DNA from: JBBROS01 sp965260995
GTDB taxonomy: Bacteria; Pseudomonadota; Alphaproteobacteria; Acetobacterales; Acetobacteraceae
Assembly: GCA_965260995.1 (NCBI GenBank)
Contig: CBDHCD010000001.1
Location: 682,001 to 746,000, forward strand
Length of the DNA stretch: 64,000 nucleotides
Direction of reading: 5' to 3'
Shown: piece by piece, positions 16,411 through 24,438 of the stretch
Position numbering within the stretch: the stretch's first letter is position 1
Layout of the letters: each line of letters opens with the position of its first letter
Program-made: the position numbers and the translations under genes
The notes under the pieces: model-generated
Databases searched by the model: none
The model's input: the letters and a program-made list of their open reading frames with translations, nothing else
Told to the model about the DNA's origin: nothing

Positions 16411-17087
16411 TCGACAAGCGCGTGCGGACGATGGCCGACGCGCTCGCGGGCGTGGCCGACGGCGCGACGGTGCTGATCGGCGGCTTCGGCAACGTCGGCC
16501 AGCCGGACGCCTTGATCGAGGGGCTGATCGAGCAGGGGGCGCGCGACCTCGTCTGCGTCGCCAACAACGCGGGCGCGGGGCACGTCGGCCTCGCCCGGCT
16601 GATGGAACTCGGCCGGGTGCGCAAGATGATCTGCAGCTTCCCGCGCAGCGTCGGCTCCGTCGTCTTCGAGGCGCTTTACCGGGCCGGCAGGATCGAGCTC
16701 GAGATCGTGCCGCAGGGGACGCTGGCCGAGCGGATGCGCGCCGCGGGCGCCGGCATCCCGGCCTTCTTCACCGCGACGGCCGCCGGCACCCAGCTCGCCC
16801 GCGGCAAGGAAACCCGGGTGATCGACGGCCGCGAGTACGTGCTGGAAGCGGCGCTGGGCGGCGACGTCGCGCTGGTCGAGGCCTGGCGGGCCGACCGCTG
16901 GGGCAACCTTTGCTTCCGCAGCAGCGGCCGCAACTTCAACCCGGTGATGGCCACCGCCGCCCGGCTGACGGTGGCGCAGACGCAGCACGTGGTGGACCTG
17001 GGCGCGCTCGACCCGGAAGCGGTGGTCACGCCGGGCATCTTCGTCGACCGCGTGCTGCACGTGCCGCACGGCGACCCGGAGGGCTGA
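16407..17087 (+). CDS. Family I CoA transferase, subunit A
   Basis: The 226-residue product is like the alpha subunits of acetoacetate, succinyl and 3-oxoadipate CoA transferases (AtoD/PcaI/ScoA). It has the CoA-binding glycine loop DGATVLIGGFGNVGQP, then LVCVANNAGAGHVGLARLM and IELEIVPQGTLAERMRAAG. The start ATG overlaps the synthetase stop (ATGA), and subunit B follows after 4 bp. The substrate is not determinable from sequence. Confidence 0.9.
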   Translation: MIDKRVRTMADALAGVADGATVLIGGFGNVGQPDALIEGLIEQGARDLVCVANNAGAGHVGLARLMELGRVRKMICSFPRSVGSVVFEALYRAGRIELEIVPQGTLAERMRAAGAGIPAFFTATAAGTQLARGKETRVIDGREYVLEAALGGDVALVEAWRADRWGNLCFRSSGRNFNPVMATAARLTVAQTQHVVDLGALDPEAVVTPGIFVDRVLHVPHGDPEG

Positions 17088-17091
17088 GCCC

Positions 17092-17769
17092 ATGACTTCC
17101 TCGACGGCCTCGGCCATGACGCCGCTCACCCGCGCGCAGATGGCCGCGCGCGCGGCGCGGGACATCCCCGAGGGCTGGTACGTCAACCTCGGCATCGGCA
17201 TCCCGACGCTGGTCGCGGACCAGGTGCCGCCCGGCCGCGAGGTGGTGTTCCATTCCGAGAACGGCGTGCTCGGCATGGGTCCCGCGCCGCCGCCCGAGGC
17301 GCGCGACCCTTGGCTGATCAACGCCGGCAAGCAGCACGTCACCCTCGTCGCCGGCGGCGCCTATTCCCACCACGCGGACAGCTTCGCCATGATCCGCGGC
17401 GGCCATCTCGACCTGTGCGTGCTCGGCGCGTTCGAGGTGGCGGAGAACGGCGACATCGCCAACTGGGCCACCAGCGAGAACGACACCGCGCCGGCGGTCG
17501 GCGGCGCGATGGACCTGGCCGTCGGCGCGAAACGCTTGTGGGCGCTGATGGAGCACACCACCAAGGACGGGCGTCCCCGCCTCGTGCGCCGCTGCGCCTA
17601 CCCGCTCACCGCGCCCGCCGCGGTGAAGCGCGTCTACACCAACCTCGCCGTGCTGGACGTGACGGCGCGGGGGTTCGAGGTCGTCGACATGGCCCCGGGC
17701 GTCACGCTCGACGCGCTGCGGGCCCGCACGGACGCGCCGCTCGTCGTGTCCGAGGCGGCCCGATGCTGA
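17092..17769 (+). CDS. Family I CoA transferase, subunit B
   Basis: The 225-residue beta subunit has the (S)ENG motif of the catalytic glutamate in VVFHSENGVLGMG (about residue 60), preceded by YVNLGIGIPTLVADQVPPG. LDLCVLGAFEVAENGDIANW is also conserved. Two in-frame ATGs lie at the start; either MTSSTASAM or the later MTPLTRAQM could be used. It forms the active heterotetramer with the preceding subunit and overlaps the crotonase gene by 7 bp. Confidence 0.92.
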   Translation: MTSSTASAMTPLTRAQMAARAARDIPEGWYVNLGIGIPTLVADQVPPGREVVFHSENGVLGMGPAPPPEARDPWLINAGKQHVTLVAGGAYSHHADSFAMIRGGHLDLCVLGAFEVAENGDIANWATSENDTAPAVGGAMDLAVGAKRLWALMEHTTKDGRPRLVRRCAYPLTAPAAVKRVYTNLAVLDVTARGFEVVDMAPGVTLDALRARTDAPLVVSEAARC

Positions 17770-18518
17770 CCGAGACCCGCGACGATGCCACCGCGATCCT
17801 CACCCTCGACTACCCGGCGCGGCGCAACGCCCTGGCGATGCCGATGCGCCAGGCCCTCGGCGACGCCTTGGAGCGCATCGAGGGCGACCCGGCGGTTCGC
17901 GCCGTCGTGCTGACCGGGGCGGGCGGTACGTTCAGCGCCGGGGGCGACATCAGCGGCATGAACGCCGCCGACTTCGCCGCCGGCCGCGAGCGCTTCCGCG
18001 TCACCCACCGGCTGGTGCGCCTCCTGGTCAAGGCGTCCAAGCCCGCCATCGCCGCCGTCGAGGGCCATGCGGTCGGCGCGGGCTTGTCGCTGGCGCTGTG
18101 CTGCGACACGATCGTGGCCGGCGAGGGCGCCCAGTTCGCCGCCGGGTTCGGGCGCGTCGGGCTGGTGGCGGACTTCGGGATGCTGCACACCTTGCCGCTC
18201 CGCGTGGGCCAGGGCCGGGCGCGGCAGATCCTGCTCTACGGCGAACGGCTCGGGACCGAGGAGGCGCGGCGGATCGGCCTCGTCGACCACGCCGTGCCGG
18301 CGGGCGGTGCCCTGGACGCGGCGCTCGGCCGCGCCAGGCTGTTCCACGCCGCCGCGCCGTTGCCGGTGGCGATGACGAAGCAGTTTCTCGCCGCCGGCCT
18401 GGACGCGGCGCTGGAATGGGAGCGCGATACCCAGGCGGCGCTGTTCCTCACCGCCGATCATGCCGAAGGCAAGGCGGCGTTCCTGGACAAGCGGGCGCCG
18501 CGGTTCGCTGGGCGCTGA
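17763..18518 (+). CDS. Enoyl-CoA hydratase/isomerase (crotonase) family protein
   Basis: The 251-residue crotonase has oxyanion-hole segments FSAGGDISGM (residues about 58-67) and EGHAVGAGLSLALCCDTIV. The region that carries the two catalytic glutamates in classical hydratases reads FGRVGLVADFGML, with Gly and Asp where Glu144/Glu164 are expected. Hydratase activity is therefore doubtful, and an isomerase, hydrolase or lyase role is possible. It is the last gene of the acyl-CoA operon, with its ATG inside the end of CoA-transferase subunit B, and is followed by tRNA-Thr. Confidence 0.88.
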   Translation: MLTETRDDATAILTLDYPARRNALAMPMRQALGDALERIEGDPAVRAVVLTGAGGTFSAGGDISGMNAADFAAGRERFRVTHRLVRLLVKASKPAIAAVEGHAVGAGLSLALCCDTIVAGEGAQFAAGFGRVGLVADFGMLHTLPLRVGQGRARQILLYGERLGTEEARRIGLVDHAVPAGGALDAALGRARLFHAAAPLPVAMTKQFLAAGLDAALEWERDTQAALFLTADHAEGKAAFLDKRAPRFAGR

Positions 18519-18574
18519 GGGCGCGCGGATGGCCGGTTGCGGCCGGGCTGGGCGGCCTGTATATCCCGGCGCAG

Positions 18575-18646
18575 GCCGACGTAGCTCAGTGGTAGAGCAG
18601 CTGATTCGTAATCAGCAGGTCCTCAGTTCAATCCTGAGCGTCGGCA
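18575..18646 (+). tRNA. tRNA-Thr (anticodon CGT), attachment site of the island
   Basis: The acceptor strands GCCGACG and CGTCGGC pair. The anticodon stem CTGAT/ATCAG encloses TTCGTAA with anticodon CGT, and the T-arm has GTTCAATCC. The 3' end is A followed by TAT, so no CCA is encoded here. The copy of the 3' half at 37261-37303 is followed directly by CCA, so the original gene did encode it. The island restored the tRNA body but not its CCA. Confidence 0.93.
18604..18646 (+). repeat. attL, 43-bp direct repeat (3' end of tRNA-Thr)
   Basis: It is identical over 43 bp to 37261-37303, beginning ATTCGTAATCAGC in the anticodon loop and ending at the discriminator base. Outside it the sequences diverge at once. 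This is the usual core for integration in the 3' half of a tRNA gene. Confidence 0.93.
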
Positions 18647-18705
18647 TATTGATATCAAAGAGTTAGCACAAGAAGTTTGCTGATATATCGAGACTTGGCC
18701 GAGTG

Positions 18706-18724
18706 AGGCATCGCCTAGGCATCG
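18706..18724 (+). repeat. Integrase arm-type repeats near attL
   Basis: AGGCATCGCCTAGGCATCG is a pair of AGGCATCG units 11 bp apart, starting 60 bp inside attL. The same pair with the same 11-bp spacing occurs beside the integrase start at 37111-37129. This suggests integrase arm-binding sites. Confidence 0.55.
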
Positions 18725-19010
18725 TAAATGGCTTGCCAACTTTCTTGTGCAGGCACGGGCCGCAAACTGATTGCACCATCTCCCTCACCCCACCCCTCCA
18801 GCTGGACAAGGGGACACCCCCGGGCACTGCCGCTCAGGTCACGCGCTCACAAGAGCAACCCGTCGCCGGATATCGTGCGAAGCCATATATGCACAACGCT
18901 GCCAGCGTCACGGTTACCCCTGGCACCTGCCGCCGATCTGAGACAAGCGTCTTTGTAGCTGCGGCGGACCAGCCCGAGGTCTGGCTGAACGTTGTTACTC
19001 ATAGCGCCAC
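18725..19010. other. Intergenic stretch inside the left island end, no supported gene
   Basis: Short frames can be drawn here, but none has a ribosome site, domain or codon pattern that supports it. The stretch separates the attL arm repeats from the broken DUF1640 gene. Confidence 0.5.
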
Positions 19011-19409
19011 TTATGAATGCCAGGCGACGGCCTTGCCGGCACGCGCCTCACTGCCGGGAGGCAGCGCCTCGTGCAAGACGCCGAGTTGAAGAGACATAGT
19101 GGTGTTCCTGATCAGCACTCCAGGGCTTTCAGCCGCAGTGATTGCCAACAGGGCGACGCTGGCGCCAGCGGTAACGAACAGGGGCAAACCGATCAGCCCA
19201 CGAAGCCCGGCGCTGACCAGCCGTTCCTCGATCATCAATACTTTACGCCGCAGGTCCTTGATCGCATTGCGCAAGCCTCGTGTGGTGGCAACAAAGCCGT
19301 TCATGATGACGACTGTCTGGCCGAGCGCGGTTCACAGGGCTTCGGCGTGGATGCGGGCGACGCCGGCCTACTTGAGCCGGCCGATGCAGGCCAGGCCCTC
19401 GAACGTCAT
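19011..19409 (-). pseudogene. DUF1640-like coiled-coil membrane protein, broken paralogue
   Basis: Read from an ATG at 19409, the frame gives MTFEGLACIGRLK-stop-AGVARIHAEAL-stop-TALGQTVVI. It then gives an open 97-codon stretch with a basic helix (GLRNAIKDLRRKVLMIEERL) and a hydrophobic segment (LPLFVTAGASVALLAITAA). The beginning matches the intact gene at 20580-20918 position for position (MSFERLTYIDRLKQAGVEEG...). The two in-frame stops make it a pseudogene unless translation restarts at the ATG at 19304. The tail beyond the hydrophobic segment is not similar to the intact copy. Confidence 0.65.
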
Positions 19410-19458
19410 AGATGGCGATCTTTGCTACAACGGCAGAAAATTCAGTTAAAGTATCTGC

Positions 19459-20502
19459 TTAACCCGGGTAGGTGGCGGCCTGCCCGCGTAAGGTTTGCTG
19501 GATGGCCTGGTAAGCGCCTACGCCGCGGCGCGCAGCAGTGCCGATGACGGAGCGCACGCCGGCGAACAGGTCAGCACCCCAAGTGGAACGGAACCCGCCG
19601 GTGACCTTGCGGTAAGTGGCGGTGGGCCGCAGCTCGCGTTCGCTGCCGTTGTTGTCGGCAGGTACTTCGGAGTGATCAAGGAAGGTGAACAGGTGCGAGC
19701 GGAGCTTGCCGTATCGCTGCCGCAGGCCGTCGCGGTGAGTGGGTGCGAGCGCCATGACGGCGTCGAGCGCGCACTCGAAGCGGCGGCGCAGTCACGGAGT
19801 TGATGGGCCAAGCAGATCTGCCACTCTTCGGCATGGCCCTGCTGCGCGCCGTGGAGGTCGGGCACCCAGAGCGCCGGGCGGTGCCCGCCCAGCACGGCGG
19901 CCACCGCGCCCTCGCTGATCCCCAAGCCGAACACCTCCCCCAATAGCTGGCTCAGCCGCTGGTAGCTGATCGCGTGCACGAAGCGCAGATACATGGCCAA
20001 AGCCACGATGCCGACGCTGAACGGCGTGCCCGGCTCCAAGCCCTCCGGCACCGGCGGCTAGCGTCGTGGCCCCGCAGCAGCGGCAACGGCCGGCGTAACG
20101 CTCCACCCGCGTCACCACGGGCGCGACTTGGGGCAGGTCGATCTTGTCCCAGCGCTCGTGCAGGACATGGTCCGCCTCGGCCAAAGCCGCCTGGCAGTGC
20201 ACGCACCGCGCCGGCCGGGCAACGACGATCTCGTCGGGGTTCTCAGCCAATGCCCGCCCGCCACCCATGCGGCCCAGGCTGCCCGGGCGCGGACTATGGC
20301 GCGGCGCCTTGGCAGCCCGGTTCGGCTTCTTGCCTTGCCACAGCGGCAGGCTGGAGTTGTCCGGCGCCTTCGGCGACGTCCCGAGCCTCGCCTCCAGCTC
20401 TGCCACCCGTGCTGTCAGCGCCTGAACCTGCGCCCACAATATCCGGATCAACGCGTCCTTCTTGTTGTGCCTCAGTTGGCTGAGATCAGGAAGCTCGGTC
20501 AT
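19459..20502 (-). pseudogene. IS66-family transposase relic with internal deletions
   Basis: The N-terminus (from ATG 20502) is intact: a coiled-coil segment (VQALTARVAELEARLGTSPK) and the zinc-binding region (CVHCQAAL ... RCRCCGATT). It then changes frame. GTPFSVGIVALAMYLRFVHA follows, jumping directly to GGHRPALWVPDLHGAQQGHA. Another change gives the C-terminal part EVPADNNGSERELRPTATYR and KVTGGFRSTWGADLF. Segments usually present between these blocks, including catalytic residues, are missing, and the remaining length is well below a full IS66 TnpC. The companion genes TnpA and TnpB are absent. Confidence 0.8.
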
Positions 20503-20579
20503 CCCAGCTTTGAATCCAAGCCGCCACCGTCACGCGCAGCACCATACACTCCAAATCAAAAAGGGGAGATGAGCAGCTA

Positions 20580-20918
20580 TCAGTCAAACAGCTGGAAAAG
20601 GATCATGGAAGCCAGCACCACAACAATCATGTAGCCGAGCGCCACGCACAGATGGATAGTAAAGCGGCGTACCCTCTGGTCGACGTTGTGGGAGGACTGG
20701 TCGAACCGCATCACCGTGGGGTCGAGATCGGCCTTGGTCGCTGTCGCCGATCCGGCAATGCTCTGCCTGATCGCCGGTCGGGTGCCGGCGATGTCGTCCC
20801 TGGTCGCCACCGTCTCGCCCAGCGCGGTGCGAAGCGCGTCGGCGTGGGCGCGAGCGACGCCCTCCTCGACGCCGGCTTGCTTGAGCCGGTCGATGTAGGT
20901 CAGGCGCTCGAACGACAT
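20580..20918 (-). CDS. DUF1640-family coiled-coil protein with C-terminal membrane anchor
   Basis: The 112-residue product starts MSFERLTYIDRLKQAGVEEG, continues with a long helical region (RAHADALRTALGETVATRDD) and ends in one hydrophobic segment (LCVALGYMIVVVLASMILFQ). This is the layout of DUF1640/CCDC90-like proteins common in alphaproteobacteria. A GGAGGCACCGCCT sequence lies just upstream of the ATG. The family's function is not known in bacteria. A broken paralogue lies 1.2 kb away across the IS66 relic, so the family came with the island or was duplicated in it. Confidence 0.72.
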   Translation of the reverse strand: MSFERLTYIDRLKQAGVEEGVARAHADALRTALGETVATRDDIAGTRPAIRQSIAGSATATKADLDPTVMRFDQSSHNVDQRVRRFTIHLCVALGYMIVVVLASMILFQLFD

Positions 20919-21403
20919 AGGCGGTGCCTCCTTTTCCCTGACTGTCGGGAGCTGTCAGACGTGGGCCAACTCGCTCTCGGCAAGGCTGAATATCCGCTCG
21001 TAGCCGACTATGATGGCACCGTCAGTGTTGCATAAGTTATAGCTCATGGTGTGGCCTTTAAGGCAGACGAGATCCCATGTCCGGCAGCATCATGAACGTG
21101 GGGGGAGCGACATTCTGCTGGATTGAGAGGAACGCACAATCTGGACGTTGGCCTGCTTTCAGACCAAGGCGAGTTAGCTGCCAGGTCACACATAGCATGG
21201 CAGCCACACCGGGCCGTGCCAGGGTTTGTGCCGAGGCCAGCGACGAGCAAGCGAGATGCTGCACCGTTCTGAAAGCTGCGGAACTCTGGTCACGTCGGTG
21301 ACGCAGAACGGCCTCGTGCATGACGCCGTGATGAGCGGCTTCAACTTTTCCCGCAATGGTTGCACTATCGACTGGTTTCGACAGGGAAAGCACCACCGCA
21401 CCC
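20919..21403. other. Intergenic region upstream of the restriction operon
   Basis: About 485 bp lie between the divergent DUF1640 gene and the res gene. Several short frames exist on both strands, but none is supported. The region must hold the promoter of the three-gene operon. GGGAAAG at 21383-21389 is the only purine-rich site near the res start. Confidence 0.5.
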
Positions 21404-24400
21404 ATGCCATCCAGCTTCTACGATCAGCCGATCCTCAACTCCCCCTACCTGCCGCCCACGCGCCATCACGTGCTCGACGCTGATGGCCAGCCGCAAGATC
21501 TTCCGCCCGCCCAAGGCCGCCGCCGGTCCGAGCTGATCACGCCGGTCCCGAAACCAAAGAAGAAGGCCAAGTCGCAGCAGGGCAGCTTCGTCATGCCGGA
21601 CGCGCACGGCCTGTCCACCGAGGAGCAGGAATACAACCCAACCCCGATCATCAACGAGATCCGCGGCTACGTCGAAGCCTGGCGCGCCTTGCCCAACCCG
21701 GCCGATTGGGGCGTGACCCCCGCCACCCAGCAACTGCTGGCCCATTGGCGGCAGCACCCGTTCCCGACCGTCCGCCCGTTCTTCTGCCAGGTTGAGGCGG
21801 TCGAGACCGTCATCTGGCTGACGGAGGTGGCTCCCCGCCGCCACGACAAGTTCCGCCGCCATTTGCACGGTGCCAACGAGCAGGCCAACCCCGGCCTGTT
21901 CCGCACGGCGATGAAGATGGCGACCGGCAGCGGCAAGACGACGGTGATGGCGATGCTGATCGCCTGGCAGACGGTCAACGCCGTCCGCACGCCCGCGAGC
22001 CCCCGCTACAGTCGCGGCTTCCTGATCGTGACGCCGGGCATCACCATCAAGGACCGGCTGCGCGTGCTGCAACCGAACGACTCCGACAGCTACTACCGCG
22101 GCCGCGAGCTGGTGCCGCCCAGCATGTATCCCGACATCGACCGCGCCAAGATCGTCGTCGTCAACTATCACACCTTCAAGCCGCGCGAGACGATGGAGGC
22201 CAACAAAACCAGCCGGCAACTGCTGCAAGGGCCGACCGGCGAGCCTTTGACGACGCTCGAAACCGACGGGCAGATGATCAAGCGCGTCGCCGACACCCTG
22301 ATGGGGTTCAAGGGCGTCGTGGTGCTGAACGACGAGGCGCATCACTGCTATCGCGAGAAGGCCGTCAGCGACGAGGACCTGGACGCCGACGGCAAGGAGG
22401 AAGCCAAGGCCAACCGCGCCGCCGCCCGGCTCTGGATCGCCGGGTTGGAAGCCGTGAGGCGCACCCTCGGCGTCACCGCGCTCTACGACCTCTCCGCCAC
22501 CCCGTTCTTCCTGCGCGGCTCCGGCTACCGCGAGGGCACGCTGTTCCCCTGGACGGTGAGCGACTTCTCGCTGATCGACGCCATCGAATCCGGCATCGTC
22601 AAGCTGCCGCGCATCCCCGTCGCCGACAACCTGCCGAGCGGCGCGATGCCGCTGTACCGCAACCTGTGGGAGCACATCGGCAAGAAAATGCCGAAGGCGG
22701 GCCGGGCCAAGATGGGCCGCGGCAACCCGATGGCGCTGCCGAACGAACTCTACACCGCGCTCTACGCCCTCTACGGCCACTACGAGAAGGTGTTCAAGCA
22801 ATGGGAGATGGCCGGCCTCCGCACGCCGCCGGTGTTCATCGTCGTGTGCAGCAACACCGCCGTCTCGGAGCTGGTCTATGAATGGGTGTCCGGCTTCGAG
22901 CGCGACGGGGAGGGCGAGCAGAACCCGTTCCACCCCGGCCACCTGCCGCTGTTCAGCAACTACGACGAGTACGGCGCCCGTCTGCCGCGCCCCAACACGC
23001 TGCTGATCGACAGCGCCCAGGTCGAATCCGGCGAGGCGCTCGACCCGGCCTTCCGCGAGATGGCCGCCCCTCAGATCGAGCGCTTCCGCCAGGAACGGAT
23101 GCAACGCGAGGGCGCGGCCGCCGGCGCCGACCCGATCTCCGACGCCGACCTGCTGCGCGAGGTGATGAACACCGTCGGCAAGGAGGGCCGGCTCGGCGAG
23201 GCGATCCGCTGCGTCGTCTCAGTGTCGATGCTGACCGAGGGCTGGGACACCAATAACGTCACCCACATCCTCGGCGTCCGCGCTTTCGGCACGCAACTGC
23301 TGTGCGAGCAGGTGGTCGGCCGCGGCCTGCGCCGGCTCTCCTACGACCTCAACGCCGACGGGATGTTCGAACCCGAGTACGCCGACATCATGGGCATCCC
23401 GTTCGACTTCGCCGCCCAGCCCGTGGTCGCCGCGCCGAAGCCGCCGCCCGTCACCACCCGCGTGCAGGCGGTGCGGGAGCGCGCCGCGCTGGAGATCACC
23501 TTCCCCCGCGTCGAGGGCTATCGCGTGGCGCTGCCGGACGAACGCGTCGAGGCCAATTTCACCGCCGACTCCCGCCTGGTGCTGACGCCGGAGATGGTCG
23601 GGCCGTGCCGGGTGCGGATGGAGGGACTCGTCGGCCAGGGCGTGGAGCTGGACGTCAACGTGCTGGAGGCGACGCGGGTCAGCACCGTGGGCTACGAGCT
23701 GGCCAAGCACCTGCTGTTCACCCGCTACACCGACTCCGCCGGCGTGCCGAAGATGCACCTGATCTACGACCTCAAGCGCCTGGCCAACCGCTGGCTCGGC
23801 GATGGCTACCTGGAATGCCTCGGCGAAACCAAGCCGGCGCAGGTGCTGTATCCCGAGTTGAAGGAGCGGGCCTGCGAGCTGATCCACCTCGCCTGCCAGC
23901 CGGCCGACCCGGCCCCCGGCGACCTCCGCGCCGTGCTCGACCCGTACACGCCCACGGGCAGCAGCCGCTTCATCGGCTTCTCCACCTCCAAGGCCCTCTA
24001 CAAGACCCGGCCCGACCGCTGCCACGTCAACTACGTCGTCCTCGACAGCGACTGGGAGGCCGAGTTCGCCCGCGTCGCCGAGTCGCACCCAAGCGTGCTG
24101 GCCTACGTCAAGAACCAGGGGATGCAGTTCGAGGTGCCCTACCGCGGCGGCGCCAGCAACCGGCGCTACTGGCCCGACTACATCGTCCGCCTCGACGACG
24201 GCCGCCCCGACCCGCTTAACCTGGTGGTCGAGATCAAAGGCTTCCGCAACAACGACGCGCAACTGAAGGCGGAAACGATGCGCAAGCTGTGGGTGCCCGG
24301 CGTCAACCACCTGGGCAGCCACGGCCGCTGGGCCTTCGCCGAGTTCCGCGAGGTGTTCGGCATCGAGGCCGCCTTCGACGCCCTGGTCGCCTCCTTTACC

Positions 24401-24424
24401 CCCGCCGCCGCCGCGGCCGACTAG
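21404..24424 (+). CDS. res: Type III restriction-type helicase-nuclease (Res subunit)
   Basis: The SF2 helicase of about 1,006 residues is fused to a nuclease. Motif I is MATGSGKT (about residue 171), motif II NDEAHH (309), motif III SATPFF (362) and motif VI EQVVGRGLRR (about 636). The C-terminus has a PD-(D/E)xK nuclease, WPDYIVRLDD ... LVVEIKGF (about 921-943). This is the layout of type III Res subunits. The start at ATG 21404 (MPSSFYDQPILN) is preferred; an in-frame ATG at 21356 would add 16 residues. The methyltransferase follows after 14 bp. It should cut unmodified foreign DNA after ATP-driven movement or switching, in complex with Mod. Confidence 0.9.
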   Translation: MPSSFYDQPILNSPYLPPTRHHVLDADGQPQDLPPAQGRRRSELITPVPKPKKKAKSQQGSFVMPDAHGLSTEEQEYNPTPIINEIRGYVEAWRALPNPADWGVTPATQQLLAHWRQHPFPTVRPFFCQVEAVETVIWLTEVAPRRHDKFRRHLHGANEQANPGLFRTAMKMATGSGKTTVMAMLIAWQTVNAVRTPASPRYSRGFLIVTPGITIKDRLRVLQPNDSDSYYRGRELVPPSMYPDIDRAKIVVVNYHTFKPRETMEANKTSRQLLQGPTGEPLTTLETDGQMIKRVADTLMGFKGVVVLNDEAHHCYREKAVSDEDLDADGKEEAKANRAAARLWIAGLEAVRRTLGVTALYDLSATPFFLRGSGYREGTLFPWTVSDFSLIDAIESGIVKLPRIPVADNLPSGAMPLYRNLWEHIGKKMPKAGRAKMGRGNPMALPNELYTALYALYGHYEKVFKQWEMAGLRTPPVFIVVCSNTAVSELVYEWVSGFERDGEGEQNPFHPGHLPLFSNYDEYGARLPRPNTLLIDSAQVESGEALDPAFREMAAPQIERFRQERMQREGAAAGADPISDADLLREVMNTVGKEGRLGEAIRCVVSVSMLTEGWDTNNVTHILGVRAFGTQLLCEQVVGRGLRRLSYDLNADGMFEPEYADIMGIPFDFAAQPVVAAPKPPPVTTRVQAVRERAALEITFPRVEGYRVALPDERVEANFTADSRLVLTPEMVGPCRVRMEGLVGQGVELDVNVLEATRVSTVGYELAKHLLFTRYTDSAGVPKMHLIYDLKRLANRWLGDGYLECLGETKPAQVLYPELKERACELIHLACQPADPAPGDLRAVLDPYTPTGSSRFIGFSTSKALYKTRPDRCHVNYVVLDSDWEAEFARVAESHPSVLAYVKNQGMQFEVPYRGGASNRRYWPDYIVRLDDGRPDPLNLVVEIKGFRNNDAQLKAETMRKLWVPGVNHLGSHGRWAFAEFREVFGIEAAFDALVASFTPAAAAAD

Positions 24425-24438
24425 CCGGAGCGCATACC

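Noticed and set aside
18703..19089. 128-codon plus-strand frame near attL
   Set aside because: No ribosome site or domain, and it overlaps the end of the DUF1640 pseudogene on the other strand.
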